This document shows, one piece after another, positions 16,276 through 24,785 of a DNA stretch of 64,000 bases. Both the position numbers and the translations under genes were made by a program. Under the pieces are notes generated by a model. The model was not told where the DNA came from. It did no database searches and saw only the letters and a program-made list of their open reading frames with translations. The first letter of the stretch is position 1; every line of letters starts with the position of its first letter. The DNA comes from Actinomyces marmotae (GTDB taxonomy: Bacteria > Actinomycetota > Actinomycetes > Actinomycetales > Actinomycetaceae), in assembly GCF_013177295.1 (NCBI RefSeq), contig NZ_CP053642.1:1488001-1552000 (forward strand). Direction: 5' to 3'.

Positions 16276-17862
16276 TCAGTTCTCCTTCTCGATGGTGGCG
16301 AGAGGGGCATCCAGGTCGATGGGGGTGAAGTCATCCACCGGGGTTCGCCACCTGGCGAGCGTGAGCGCGGCGACGATGACGACGCCCAGGGCGAGCATTC
16401 CCCAGCCGAAGGCGCCGATCATGGCATCGGAGTAGCCCTCGTAGCCGTCCTGGACGTAGGAGCGCACCGTCTGGAAGAGCATGTAGGCCAGGGCGAGCGG
16501 GGTGACGACGGCGATGAGGAATCGCCACCAGCCGCCCACCACGCGGGTCTCGGAGACGAGGTTGAGGTGGCGCTGGAGCGGCTTGGCGCGGCGCAGCACC
16601 CAGGTGACGCCGATGCACATGATGATGGCCGAGCCGACCACGCCGATGTTGTTGATGAAGGCGTCGACGATGTCGAGGTCGAACAGCCCCGAGGCGGTGC
16701 CGAACAGCAGGAGCGAGAGGGCTGCCGAGGGCAGGCAGACGAGGAGGGTGGTGCGCGGGATGGACATGCCGGTCTTCTCAGAGAACCCGGGGACCACCAC
16801 CTGGATGATGGAGATGAAGGAGGTCAGCCCCGCCATCGCGAAGGAGGCGAAGAAGAGCACGCCGAAGATCGGGCCGCCGGGCATCTGGGAGATAACCGTC
16901 GGGAAGGTGATGAAGGCCAGCGAGGGCCCGGAGATCTTGTCGATCTCTCCCACGGTGATGCCCTGGGCGTGGGCCATGAACCCGAGTGTCGAGAAGACCC
17001 CGATCCCCGCCAGGATCTCGAAGGAGGAGTTCGCGAACGCCGCCACGAGCCCCGTTCCCACGAGGTTGGAGCGCGGCCGCAGGTAGGAGGCGTAGGTGAG
17101 CATGATGCCGAAGCCGATGGAAAGGGAGAAGAAGATCTGCGCGAAGGCAGCCATCCACACCTTGAAATCGCCCAAGGAGGACCAGTCCGGGGTGAACAGA
17201 GCGTTGAGCCCGCCGGTGGCGCCGGGCAGGAGGATGGAGCGCGCCACGAGCCCGAGGAACATGACGACCAGCAGGGGCAGGAAGATCCTGTTGGCCTTCT
17301 CCACGCCGTTGCTCACGCCCCGCGAGATGGTGACGATGCCGAAGGCCCACACGATGACCAGCGGGATGATGACCCCGGCCATGGGGGTGGCCGAGAACGA
17401 CGGCGCGGCGTCGCCGAACTGGTCCAGGCCGACGTACTTGGAGAAGAAGCCACCGGCGTCATCCCCCCAGGCCAGGGTGACGGAGAAGACCGCGTAGCTG
17501 AGCGCCCAGGCCACCACCACGGCGTAGTAGGTCATGATGACGAAGCAGATGAAGACCTGCCACCAGCCGATCCACTCGAAGCGCCTGCTCAGGCGGCGGA
17601 AGACCGCTGGGGCGCTGCCGCGCAGGCGGTGGCCCAGGGCGTAGTCGAGGAAGAGGAAGGGGATCCCGACGAAGAGCAGCGCGATGATGTAGGGGATCAT
17701 GAAGGCGCCGCCGCCGTTGGTGTAGGCGACGCCGGGGAAGCGCCAGATGTTGCCCAGCCCGATGGCCGAGCCGATCGCGGCGAAGAGGAAGCCGAGCTGG
17801 CCGCTCCACTGCTCTCGCTCGGGTGCCCGCGCCGCTGAGGCGCCGTCGGTGCTGGACGACAT
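16276..17862 (-). CDS. sodium-dependent amino-acid transporter, neurotransmitter:sodium symporter family (MetP-like)
   Basis: The 528-residue protein has about 12 membrane helices and the NSS signature in helix 1 (AIGSAIGLGNIWRFPGVAYT), which forms the Na+ and substrate site in LeuT-fold proteins. The adjacent MetS-like small subunit indicates a MetPS-type methionine/alanine importer; the substrate is inferred from that pairing. AGGAAGG precedes the ATG at 17862. The 5' leader contains a GCGCGC-GAA-GCGCGC hairpin at 17931-17945. The two-gene unit ends in a strong terminator. Confidence 0.9.
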   Translation of the reverse strand: MSSSTDGASAARAPEREQWSGQLGFLFAAIGSAIGLGNIWRFPGVAYTNGGGAFMIPYIIALLFVGIPFLFLDYALGHRLRGSAPAVFRRLSRRFEWIGWWQVFICFVIMTYYAVVVAWALSYAVFSVTLAWGDDAGGFFSKYVGLDQFGDAAPSFSATPMAGVIIPLVIVWAFGIVTISRGVSNGVEKANRIFLPLLVVMFLGLVARSILLPGATGGLNALFTPDWSSLGDFKVWMAAFAQIFFSLSIGFGIMLTYASYLRPRSNLVGTGLVAAFANSSFEILAGIGVFSTLGFMAHAQGITVGEIDKISGPSLAFITFPTVISQMPGGPIFGVLFFASFAMAGLTSFISIIQVVVPGFSEKTGMSIPRTTLLVCLPSAALSLLLFGTASGLFDLDIVDAFINNIGVVGSAIIMCIGVTWVLRRAKPLQRHLNLVSETRVVGGWWRFLIAVVTPLALAYMLFQTVRSYVQDGYEGYSDAMIGAFGWGMLALGVVIVAALTLARWRTPVDDFTPIDLDAPLATIEKEN

Positions 17863-18027
17863 GCTGTGCCTTCCTGGGGTGAGGCGCCGGGGCGGTGCCC
17901 GGCGCGGGGAATCGAGGGTGCCGTGGGATCGCGCGCGAAGCGCGCCCCGGGACGATCCTCGGCACCGTAGCCCCGCGCGCATCGCCGCCAGTGAGCGGTC
18001 CATCATCCGGGACACACGCCCCCATCA

Positions 18028-18118
18028 GCGCCGACCGGTCAGTGCAGGGGTATCGCCGCCATCACCTCGCCGCTGACCAAGTCCGTTCCGCGCCGAGAGG
18101 TCAGCGCAGGGGTATCGC
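18028..18118 (+). repeat. two 29-bp direct repeats, 62 bp apart
   Basis: GCGCCGACCGGTCAGTGCAG continuing GGGTATCGC at 18028-18056 recurs at 18090-18118 with GA for CC and C for T, giving 26 of 29 matches. The first copy contains the GACCGGTC palindrome seen in the 22-bp arrays. They lie in the metP/DUF1540 divergent region and could be regulator sites. Confidence 0.6.
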
Positions 18119-18344
18119 GCTTGCGAAAATACCGCAGCCCAGGCTCACCTGGCTTTGTTTGGCAACGCCCGGAGGCTCCAACTCGCGCGGCTGGACACGG
18201 CCGGCACGACCGACGCGCCCACGCGGATCAGCTCGGGATATGCCTGGAATTCCGCCACTTTCCTGTTCCCCGGAGGAGCCCTGAGGGCCACCTTCCTTGG
18301 CGTCGCCGGTGGAACTGAGTCACCTTATTCATATCCAATTCACC

Positions 18345-18360
18345 GGCGCCGCGAGGCGCC
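18345..18360 (+). promoter_or_regulatory. GCGA-tetraloop hairpin in the DUF1540 leader
   Basis: GGCGCC-GCGA-GGCGCC gives a 6-bp stem closed by a GNRA loop. It ends 8 nt before the AGAGGAG ribosome site of the gene at 18379. It may stabilise the message or shape the ribosome site. Confidence 0.4.
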
Positions 18361-18378
18361 ATCCGAGAGGAGCCCATC

Positions 18379-18651
18379 ATGGCCGCCGTCGCCCCCATCT
18401 CCACCTGCACCACCACCTCCTGCGCCTTCAACAACGGGGGCTGCACCGCCTTCGCGATCACCGTTGACGGCGAGGCCGCCTGCTCGACCTTCATCACCCT
18501 GGACGCCCGGGCGGGCCTGCCCGTTGCCGAGGGGCACGTGGGCGCCTGCCAGCGCCTCGAGTGCGTGCACAACTCCGACCTCATGTGCACCGCCGACGGC
18601 GTGAGCATCGGCGGTGACACCGCCGCCTGCCTGTCCTACGAGGCCTCCTGA
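18379..18651 (+). CDS. tandem DUF1540 small cysteine-rich protein
   Basis: The 90-residue protein consists of two cysteine-rich units. The first has Cys10, Cys15, Cys22 and Cys35 (CX4CX6CX12C). The second has Cys57, Cys62, Cys70 and Cys84 (CX4CX7CX13C). Each matches DUF1540, which is thought to bind a metal through its four cysteines; its function is not established. There is no signal peptide. AGAGGAG lies 6 nt before the ATG and a GCGA-tetraloop hairpin lies just upstream. No neighbouring gene suggests a role; metal or redox buffering is speculation. Confidence 0.82.
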   Translation: MAAVAPISTCTTTSCAFNNGGCTAFAITVDGEAACSTFITLDARAGLPVAEGHVGACQRLECVHNSDLMCTADGVSIGGDTAACLSYEAS

Positions 18652-18681
18652 CGCGCGAGCCCGGGCGCGCGCGGGCGTGGC

Positions 18682-19584
18682 TCAGCCCAACTCGAAGCGC
18701 GCGGGCAGGAGTTCGTCGGCGAGGGCGCCCAGGACCGGGGTGATCTCAGCCGGGGCCAGGGGCGCGCCGGGGAGGGCCACCAGAACGGTGCGGGTCTCGT
18801 CGGCGCCGACGTGCATAAGCGTGACGCCCCAGGGGTCGGCGTCGACGACGAGGACCCGCTCGATGAGGCTGCGGGTCACCCCGGCGCTGGGCCGCCTCGA
18901 GCACAGCGAGCCCGGCGCCTCGTCGGCGATGACCGCCTCGCACAGGGCGCGCAGGGACAGGTCTCCAAGGGACCGCACGGCCTCATGCGCGTCGAGGACC
19001 TCCAGCGGGGACCAGGCGGTCCCGGGTGTCGTGGCTTCCTCGTCGCCCTGGCCGGCGAGGTCCTCCACCATGTGGCGAGAGACGCCGTCGGGGCCGTGGA
19101 GGATGACGCGACTGCCCTGGACGAGAGCGAGGCGCGCGCCGGGGGTCCGGGCCAGTTCGCTGACACGTCCGAGGGGGTCCTCCCCGGTGATGGCGCAGTG
19201 GCAGGCAGGGGTGGCGCTCTCGGCGAGGACGGTCTCGACCCAGTGAGAGGGCACCCAACGGAGGGAGCCCAGGACATGGGCGCTGGCGGCGGTGACGCGG
19301 ATGCCGGGCTCAGAGGAGTCCAAGACGATGTCGAGGCGGACGTCGATGAGGCGGTCGTCCGGGGCATCGGCGAGGGGCGTGCCGGGCTGCGGGCGGATGG
19401 CGATGAGGATGAAGCCATCGACGTCGAGCGCGTGCGCGACGTAGGCGCCAGCCCCGGAAGGGTCGAGCCTGTAGGCGCTCACGGTGGCGCTCCCGGCGCC
19501 CGCGAGAAGCCTGCGGGCCGTGCGGCGCGCGCGCTCATCGATGCCGGGCGCGCCGGTACCCGGGCGCTCGTGGGCAGGACTCAT
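18682..19584 (-). CDS. unknown actinobacterial protein, 300 residues
   Basis: I do not recognise the family with confidence. The protein has no signal peptide or membrane segment. The segment TVSAYRLDPSGAGAYVAHALDVDGFILIAI, a SxCxxxxxAGVTR stretch and the overall size recall the DUF2470 / haem-utilisation-like split-barrel proteins, but no catalytic motif stands out. The ATG at 19584 is well supported by AAGGAG 6 nt upstream. It lies convergent to the DUF1540 gene with 30 bp between stops. Its upstream side is the repeat-rich region. Confidence 0.6.
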   Translation of the reverse strand: MSPAHERPGTGAPGIDERARRTARRLLAGAGSATVSAYRLDPSGAGAYVAHALDVDGFILIAIRPQPGTPLADAPDDRLIDVRLDIVLDSSEPGIRVTAASAHVLGSLRWVPSHWVETVLAESATPACHCAITGEDPLGRVSELARTPGARLALVQGSRVILHGPDGVSRHMVEDLAGQGDEEATTPGTAWSPLEVLDAHEAVRSLGDLSLRALCEAVIADEAPGSLCSRRPSAGVTRSLIERVLVVDADPWGVTLMHVGADETRTVLVALPGAPLAPAEITPVLGALADELLPARFELG

Positions 19585-19839
19585 GCGGTCTCCTTCATCC
19601 GGCAATCGGGCGGGGCGCCCTCACGCCACAGGTAAGGCTACCCTCATGGGGTGGGGGTGTGTCGAGCCCGCGCGGGACAAAGGTTTCGTGGCCGCCGGGG
19701 GGCGTTGGCGTCGAGGGCGATGTCGAGCTCACGCGAGCATGAAGGGGCCGTGGAAGCGCTGGAACGGGCGGCACCTGGCATGGGGGTTTCGATGGCGCGC
19801 GATCGGCCCGGGGAGCGAGGCTCAACCCGAGAACTCGGA

Positions 19840-19871
19840 ACCGGCTTCGAGGCGCTTGTCGACCGGTCTCA
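19840..19871 (-). repeat. degenerate 22-bp-period GACCGGTC pair
   Basis: ACCGGCTTCG at 19840-19849 and ACCGGTCTCA at 19862-19871 are again 22 bp apart. This is the fourth place in the window with this core and spacing. Confidence 0.6.
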
Positions 19872-19925
19872 GCGAGGGGTTGACATGCGCAGAGGATTCG
19901 ACTGCCTTCCATCGCCGGGGTCATC

Positions 19926-20062
19926 GAGAGCAGCGCTGGGCCGCCCAAAGCAACGCTGGACCATCGAAAGCCGCGCTGGAACACCCGAAGCAGCACCGCG
20001 CCGCGCCGTCCGTAGCAGCGCTGGGCCGCCCAAAGCAGCGCTGGGCCATCGAAAGCCGCGCT
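19926..20062 (+). repeat. array of about seven 20-21-bp degenerate repeats
   Basis: Units follow AAAGC(A/C)GCGCTGG(G/A)CC with 3-5 variable bases. A 48-bp block at 19930-19977 recurs at 20015-20062 with two mismatches (85-bp period). Most units contain the AGCGCT palindrome. The middle unit is expanded and decayed. Confidence 0.75.
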
Positions 20063-20386
20063 CCCCACGCTGCTTTCACCAGTCCACCGATGCCGCAGTC
20101 AGCCGAGCGCTGCTCTCAACGGCCACACCGAACGGCGGCGGGCACCGAACCCCGGCTCCAACACAACCGAACCCCGGTCAAACCCCCGCGAGACACTCGG
20201 GAGCGGGCTCAGGACAAATCGGCCCCAACGCGGCCAACTCCCGCAAGACCAATAGGATCCCGGCCCCAGCCAAGGCGAGGCGCCCTATGAGCCCGACGCC
20301 GCGGCCCTCATCTGGGCCCAACACGCGCACAAGGCCCGAACCAAGGCCATCGATGATGGCGGGGGTTCGGACCTTGCGTAAAGGAG

Positions 20387-20459
20387 TGGAGCTAGGGGGA
20401 TTCGAACCCCCGACCTCTTCCATGCCATGGAAGCGCGCTACCAACTGCGCCATAGCCCC
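20387..20459 (-). tRNA. tRNA-Ala(GGC), downstream copy
   Basis: The 73-nt minus-strand sequence folds as a cloverleaf. The anticodon stem CTTCC/GGAAG holds loop ATGGCAT, so the anticodon is GGC. The acceptor stem GGGGCTA/TAGCTCC contains the G3:U70 pair that identifies alanine tRNA. The T loop is TTCGAAT and the discriminator is A. CCA is not encoded. It is identical to the copy at 20495-20567 and 35 bp from it. Confidence 0.96.
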
Positions 20460-20494
20460 GAAGGGACATCCGCCCGGCATAGCCGATCGGATCG

Positions 20495-20567
20495 TGGAGC
20501 TAGGGGGATTCGAACCCCCGACCTCTTCCATGCCATGGAAGCGCGCTACCAACTGCGCCATAGCCCC
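20495..20567 (-). tRNA. tRNA-Ala(GGC), upstream copy
   Basis: This 73-nt copy is identical to 20387-20459 and has the same GGC anticodon, the G3:U70 identity pair and no encoded CCA. It is the promoter-proximal gene of the pair and probably shares one transcript with the other. Confidence 0.96.
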
Positions 20568-20599
20568 TCACGGGCGCCACCCTCTGGGCGACGCGGATA

Positions 20600-20628
20600 A
20601 CTCTATGGACTCGCGGCCTCCTGGGCAA
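20600..20628 (-). promoter_or_regulatory. promoter of the tRNA-Ala pair
   Basis: On the minus strand TTGCCC (20628-20623) and TAGAGT (20605-20600) are separated by 17 bp. They are placed so that transcription would begin about 25 nt before the first tRNA. Confidence 0.55.
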
Positions 20629-20633
20629 ATCCG

Positions 20634-20665
20634 CCGCGCGTGTGCTGGCTCACCGAACCGCGCGG
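20634..20665 (-). terminator. possible terminator after the histidine phosphatase gene
   Basis: CCGCGCG and CGCGCGG form a perfect 7-bp stem around an 18-nt loop, 12 nt beyond the stop codon. It would separate the nadD-to-phosphatase unit from the tRNA promoter. Confidence 0.4.
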
Positions 20666-20676
20666 AGACCGGAGTG

Positions 20677-21345
20677 TCAGGGCAGCAGCGCCGTCGGCTC
20701 GGCGCCGTCATTCCAGTCATGGAGCTCCCACCCGGGAACGCGAGAGGAGGAACGCAGCCTCGCCCAGTGGGCGTTGTCCAGGCCCCGCAGCCCGAACCAA
20801 CTGGAGGCGTCCATGCCGAGCAGCGCGGTCGTGCCCTGGGTAATGGCCGACCCGTGCGCGACGATCACGAGCGGCCCCTCCCCCGCGGCGTCCGCGAGGC
20901 TCCTGACGGCCTCGCTGAAGCGCTGGCCGACGGCGCGGCGGGGCTCCACATCGACCCCCTGGGGGTCCTGGCCGGTGCGCCACACGGCATGGGCATCGGG
21001 CCAACCCGCCCTGATCTCCTCGGCTGTGAGCCCCTCCCAACGCCCGAAGTCGCGCTCGGTGAGGCCGGGATGCGCGGTCACCTCGACCGCGAGGCGCGCA
21101 GCCAGGGCCTGCGCCGTGGCACGGGCTCGGGCCAGTGGCGAGGAGACGATCCGGCACGCGGCCGCCTGCCCGGCCCCCGGCTCGCGCGCGCCGATGAGGG
21201 AGCGCAGGACGTCCTCGAGTCGCTCGGCGCCAGCCTCGGCCTGGGCCCTGCCCGTGGCGTTGAGGGGGATGTCGACCCGGCCTTGGACACGGCCCGCAAC
21301 GTTGTAGTCGGTCTGCCCGTGGCGCCAGAGGATGACGTCGATCAT
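20677..21345 (-). CDS. histidine phosphatase family protein (phosphoglycerate-mutase-like)
   Basis: The 222-residue protein begins VILWRHGQTDYN, with the catalytic His9 in the RHG motif, and has the second conserved histidine in VIVAHGS at about residue 165. ERDFGRWEG is also typical. Proteins at this position, downstream of rsfS, are common in actinobacteria; some act as glucosyl-3-phosphoglycerate or acid phosphatases, but the substrate here is unknown. The start lies 13 bp after the rsfS stop, so it should be the last gene of the nadD-rsfS unit. Confidence 0.9.
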   Translation of the reverse strand: MIDVILWRHGQTDYNVAGRVQGRVDIPLNATGRAQAEAGAERLEDVLRSLIGAREPGAGQAAACRIVSSPLARARATAQALAARLAVEVTAHPGLTERDFGRWEGLTAEEIRAGWPDAHAVWRTGQDPQGVDVEPRRAVGQRFSEAVRSLADAAGEGPLVIVAHGSAITQGTTALLGMDASSWFGLRGLDNAHWARLRSSSRVPGWELHDWNDGAEPTALLP

Positions 21346-21358
21346 GATGGATCCGGGA

Positions 21359-21763
21359 TCAGTCGCCGACCTCGGGGGCCCCGACCGCCTGGACGGCCTC
21401 GGGGAGCGCCAAGGGAAGCCCGATGACGGGGCAGTCCTTCCAGAGGCGCTCCAGCGCGTAGTACTCCCGGTCCTCGGCCTGCTGGACGTGGATCATGATT
21501 TCGTCGTAGTCCAGGAGCACCCAATGGGCCTCCTCCATGCCCTCGCGCATCCGGCGCTTGGCGCCCGCGCGCGTCATGGCCTCCTCGACGGCGTCGACGA
21601 TCGCCCGCACCTGCCGGTCATTACCGCCGGAGAGCACGAGGAAGACGTCGGTCAGCGCCAGGCGCTCGGAGACGTCGATCGCGATGATCTCCTCCGCCTT
21701 CTTCTCGGCGGCCGCGCGCGCGGCGGCGATGGTCAACTCGACGGCGCGTTCGGTCGCGGCCAT
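21359..21763 (-). CDS. rsfS: ribosome silencing factor RsfS
   Basis: The 134-residue protein matches RsfS/Iojap. Its signature regions are KKAEEIIAIDVSERLALTDVFLVLSG and HWVLLDYDEIMIHV, followed by YYALERLW. It binds ribosomal protein L14 and blocks subunit joining when nutrients are low. The ATG at 21763 has AAGGAG 5 nt upstream. Gene order nadD, membrane protein, rsfS, phosphatase is typical of actinobacteria. Confidence 0.95.
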   Translation of the reverse strand: MAATERAVELTIAAARAAAEKKAEEIIAIDVSERLALTDVFLVLSGGNDRQVRAIVDAVEEAMTRAGAKRRMREGMEEAHWVLLDYDEIMIHVQQAEDREYYALERLWKDCPVIGLPLALPEAVQAVGAPEVGD

Positions 21764-21837
21764 GGGGCTCCTTCTAGAGAGGGACGGATTGGCGTTGGCC
21801 TGATCGACCACGCGATGGCCCTGCGGCCATCGCCCGG

Positions 21838-23754
21838 TCAGGTCAGGAGGGGGCTCCAGCCGGGCAGCGCCTCGGCATTGACGGAGGAACCCCCGACCTG
21901 CGAGATGACGACCCAGATGATGATCAGGACGACAGCCGCGAGGACGAAGGCGAGGAGGACGGCGAGCGTCCGGCGGCTGGCCGGCGATCCGGAGGAGTCC
22001 TTGCCCGGACGCGTGACATCCTCCCACGACTCAGTGGAAGACCGGGCTCCAAAGGAGGCATGGCCGGCCTGCGGCTCAGCCACGGCGGGCTCCGACGGCT
22101 CGGCCGGCTCGTTGTAACCGGCGTAGGAGCCATAGGGTGACGGGACCACGTGACCGGGATCGTCCGCCTGATCGTCCCTGAGGTCCGCGGGCACCGTGGT
22201 CACCACGGTGTCGGCGGGGCTGCCGGGAGAGGGGGCCTCGGCCTCGAGCGGGGCCTCGTCCCCGGAGCGCAGGGCGCGCCATTGCGGGGAGTCGATCCCA
22301 TCGAAGTCCTCATCGACGGGCTGGACGGAACCGAGCTCGCCGGTGCTGGCGTTCATCGTGCGAACGCCCTGCGCGGCTGCTGGGATGCGCACGATCGGCC
22401 GGCGGATCGCGCTGGGGGCTGAGGGCTCCGCCGTCGTACTGCCGGACTGGGAGGCGGGGTTGTTCACCTCATCCGAAACGGGTGAGGCCTCGGCCTGCGG
22501 GGCGCTGAGCGCGGAGCCGTCTCGCGCGTCCCTCCGCCAGGTGGGCTCATACCCCCGGTCGGCCTGAGGCGGCTGCCAGCCACGCTGGGGCGACGCGGGC
22601 TGCTGGGCGGCGCCCGGCGAGTCGGCCTGCGCGCCCCGCTCCATAAGCGAGCGCCGCAGGGGGGAAACTGGCGGGTTCTGCTCGCCGTTGCTGCCGGGGC
22701 CCAGGCCCGCCGTCGGCGCCGCCTGACTCGCCCCATCAGTGGATCGCGGGCCGTCCTGGGCGAGCGGGAGCTCGGCCGCGGGGAGGACCCCGGTCTCGAA
22801 CCCGGAGATCTCGACGACCTGGTCGGCGCTCAGCGAGGACGCGGAGCCGATCTGCTGCTCGCGCTGCGCCTGCCCGTCCTGGGATCGCCCGGGCTCGTGG
22901 GACTCAGAGGACGGGGAAGCCTCCTCGGCGTCATCGTGAGGCATCGGGGACGGTTCAACGGGCTCGCTCGCGGCGGCCGAGGAGGTGCTGGGAGGGACGG
23001 CCTGGTGACTGGCGTACCAGGCCCGCACCCACGGGAGCTCCACGCCCGCGGAGCGACCGTCATCATGGCCTGCCGCTGGCTCCTGTGCCCGGGAGGCCGC
23101 CGCATGGCTCGTTGGGCCGCGATGCTCATCGGCCGGCGCCGAGTGATCGGCTGAGTCCCCGGCGCGTCCCGCGGGCGGCGCGGAGTCGTGCCGCAAGGAG
23201 TCGACCGGCGCTGAGGAGGCTTCCTTCTCCTCGGTCTGGGCGGGCTCGGCGACGACGCCGCCGGGTGTCGCGACGGGCTCGTCGGGGCCCTCGGGACCCG
23301 AACCGTGACCGACGCCGAGCGCGCCCTCGGAGGCGGAGTAGTCGTGGGAACCGGCTGCGGCCTCAGCCGAGGACGCCGTGGCCGAGGATGCCGCCTCAGC
23401 CGACGACGCCGCCGTGGATGAGGAGGCCGCCTCAGCCGAGGCCGCCTCAGACGCCGCCGGAGCCGAGGATGCCGCCGTTACGGAGGGGATCACGACGTTG
23501 TGGTCGTCGGCCAGTGGGTCCTGGAGCGCCCGGGCCTGCTCGATGGTGATCTCGCCCGCCGCGACAGCGGCGCGCAGCGCCTCGGCCTCCTCGCGCAGGC
23601 GCTTCATCTCCCGGCGGGTCAGAAGGGGCTGCTGACCGGTGAGGATCGCCTCGCGCTCCGCCTCGCGCTCCGCCCGCCGGATGGACCGGCGGCTGGAGTG
23701 GTCCGGGTCGCCTTTAGAATCGGATGTCCTGGCGTCAGTGGGCTCCGGGCTCAC
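21838..23754 (-). CDS. long disordered protein with one C-terminal membrane helix
   Basis: This 638-residue protein has a charged N-terminal segment (to about residue 90, with [27 protein letters not shown]). A long Ser/Ala/Pro/Glu-rich region follows, with [11 protein letters not shown] repeats near 95-135. A single hydrophobic helix lies at about 604-626, and a short tail ([18 protein letters not shown]) closes the protein. With no signal peptide, it should be tail-anchored with most of the chain in the cytosol. Between nadD and rsfS, actinobacteria usually encode a shorter uncharacterised or LytR-type protein. GTG at 23754 has AAGGAG 7-8 nt upstream and overlaps the end of nadD by 20 bp. 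I do not know its function. Confidence 0.7.
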   Translation of the reverse strand: MSPEPTDARTSDSKGDPDHSSRRSIRRAEREAEREAILTGQQPLLTRREMKRLREEAEALRAAVAAGEITIEQARALQDPLADDHNVVIPSVTAASSAPAASEAASAEAASSSTAASSAEAASSATASSAEAAAGSHDYSASEGALGVGHGSGPEGPDEPVATPGGVVAEPAQTEEKEASSAPVDSLRHDSAPPAGRAGDSADHSAPADEHRGPTSHAAASRAQEPAAGHDDGRSAGVELPWVRAWYASHQAVPPSTSSAAASEPVEPSPMPHDDAEEASPSSESHEPGRSQDGQAQREQQIGSASSLSADQVVEISGFETGVLPAAELPLAQDGPRSTDGASQAAPTAGLGPGSNGEQNPPVSPLRRSLMERGAQADSPGAAQQPASPQRGWQPPQADRGYEPTWRRDARDGSALSAPQAEASPVSDEVNNPASQSGSTTAEPSAPSAIRRPIVRIPAAAQGVRTMNASTGELGSVQPVDEDFDGIDSPQWRALRSGDEAPLEAEAPSPGSPADTVVTTVPADLRDDQADDPGHVVPSPYGSYAGYNEPAEPSEPAVAEPQAGHASFGARSSTESWEDVTRPGKDSSGSPASRRTLAVLLAFVLAAVVLIIIWVVISQVGGSSVNAEALPGWSPLLT

Positions 23755-24457
23755 CTTCGTTCTCCTTCCTGAGCGACTGCTCTCGCGCGACGCGCGCGGT
23801 CATCGACGTCGTCGATGACGCCCGCCCGGCCCTACGGTAAAGGCCGTACTTGCGAATGTACTGAACCACACCGTCGGGCACGAGGTACCACACGGGCCCC
23901 CCGTCACTCACCCGCTCACGGCAGTCCGTTGATGAGATGCTCATCGCGGGGACCTCCATGAGGGAAACCCTGTCCTCAGGCAGGCCCATATCCGTCAGAA
24001 CGTGGCCCGGCCGGGTCACGCCCACGAGTTGGGCGAGCTCAAAGATCTCTTCGTTGTCCTTCCATGTGAGGATCTGCGCGAGTGCGTCGGCTCCGGTGAT
24101 GAAGTAGAGCGCGGCGCCAGGGTATTTCGCGGCGATGTCATGCAGGGTGTCGATCGTGTACGTGGTGCCACCGCGGTCGATGTCGACCCGGGACACGGTG
24201 AACCGCGGGTTCGAGGCGGTGGCGATGACCGTCATGAGGTAGCGGTGCTCCGCGGGAGAGACTCGGCGGTCCTTCTTGAAGGGCTGCGTCGCCGTCGGGA
24301 CGAAGATCACCTCATCGAGGTCGAAGGCGTGCTGGACCTCGCTCGCCGCCACCAGGTGCCCGTGGTGAATGGGATCGAAGGTGCCGCCCATGATGCCGAT
24401 GCGCAACTGGCGCGGCGCTCCCTGCGCCACGCCCGCCTCACCAGCACTCTTGGGCAC
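23735..24457 (-). CDS. nadD: nicotinate-nucleotide adenylyltransferase
   Basis: The 240-residue enzyme makes nicotinic acid adenine dinucleotide from ATP and NaMN in NAD synthesis. It has the nucleotidyltransferase motif [13 protein letters not shown] and the second motif ISSTDCRER near the C-terminus (usually SSTxIR). The GTG at 24457 is chosen because GGAGG lies 7 nt upstream; a GTG two codons further upstream would touch that site. About 20 residues after the conserved end are basic and probably disordered. The gene heads the nadD-rsfS-phosphatase unit. Confidence 0.93.
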   Translation of the reverse strand: MPKSAGEAGVAQGAPRQLRIGIMGGTFDPIHHGHLVAASEVQHAFDLDEVIFVPTATQPFKKDRRVSPAEHRYLMTVIATASNPRFTVSRVDIDRGGTTYTIDTLHDIAAKYPGAALYFITGADALAQILTWKDNEEIFELAQLVGVTRPGHVLTDMGLPEDRVSLMEVPAMSISSTDCRERVSDGGPVWYLVPDGVVQYIRKYGLYRRAGRASSTTSMTARVAREQSLRKENEGEPGAH

Positions 24458-24785
24458 GAACACTCCTCCGGTCAGTCCCGCGCACGCACGCGGGGTGCCA
24501 CCATCCTGCCATGACGCGCACAAATCGGGGGCCTTGCCACACGCGCCAGTGCGCCTCGTGGCATTTTCCTCAAGCCTTGAGCCGCGTGGCTCGGGCGTGC
24601 TGAGCGCCTCGAAGTGCCATTATTTGTTGTATTCCTGACCTGGGGCGGCACCTGAGACGGCTCCTGGGCCGACTCCTGGGCCGGCTCCATGCGGTCGCGG
24701 CACAGCGCCGCCGCGACCCGCCGCGGGAGGCGCCCCGGCCGTGCCGCGCGGCCCGCAGGGCCCTGATGAGACGAGGAGGAACCTC
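24458..24785. other. divergent region between nadD and the DeoR-family gene
   Basis: No gene is visible in these 328 bp. A 13-bp perfect palindrome, CTCAAG-C-CTTGAG, lies at 24569-24581. It is followed by an AT-richer patch (24619-24640) that could contain a promoter. The motif CTCCTGGGCCG is repeated at about 24660-24690. Confidence 0.45.
24569..24581. promoter_or_regulatory. 13-bp palindrome, possible operator
   Basis: CTCAAGCCTTGAG has perfect 6-bp arms. It lies 204 bp upstream of a DeoR-family regulator and 111 bp upstream of nadD. An autoregulatory role is a guess. Confidence 0.3.

Larger units (their letters stand above)
17863..18378. other. 516-bp divergent region between metP and the DUF1540 gene
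   Basis: No coding sequence is supported here. The region holds the promoters of two divergent genes, a GC hairpin near 17931-17945 in the metP leader, a pair of near-identical 29-bp direct repeats (18028-18118) and a tetraloop hairpin just upstream of the DUF1540 ribosome site. I could not place a convincing -10/-35 pair. Confidence 0.5.
19585..20386. other. 800-bp gene-free region with two repeat families
   Basis: No reading frame is convincing. A 22-bp-period GACCGGTC pair lies at 19840-19871 and an array of 20-21-bp units at 19926-20062. The remaining parts (19585-19839 and 20063-20386) look like ordinary GC-rich intergenic DNA; the last part precedes the tRNA genes on the far side of their 3' ends. 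Confidence 0.55.
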
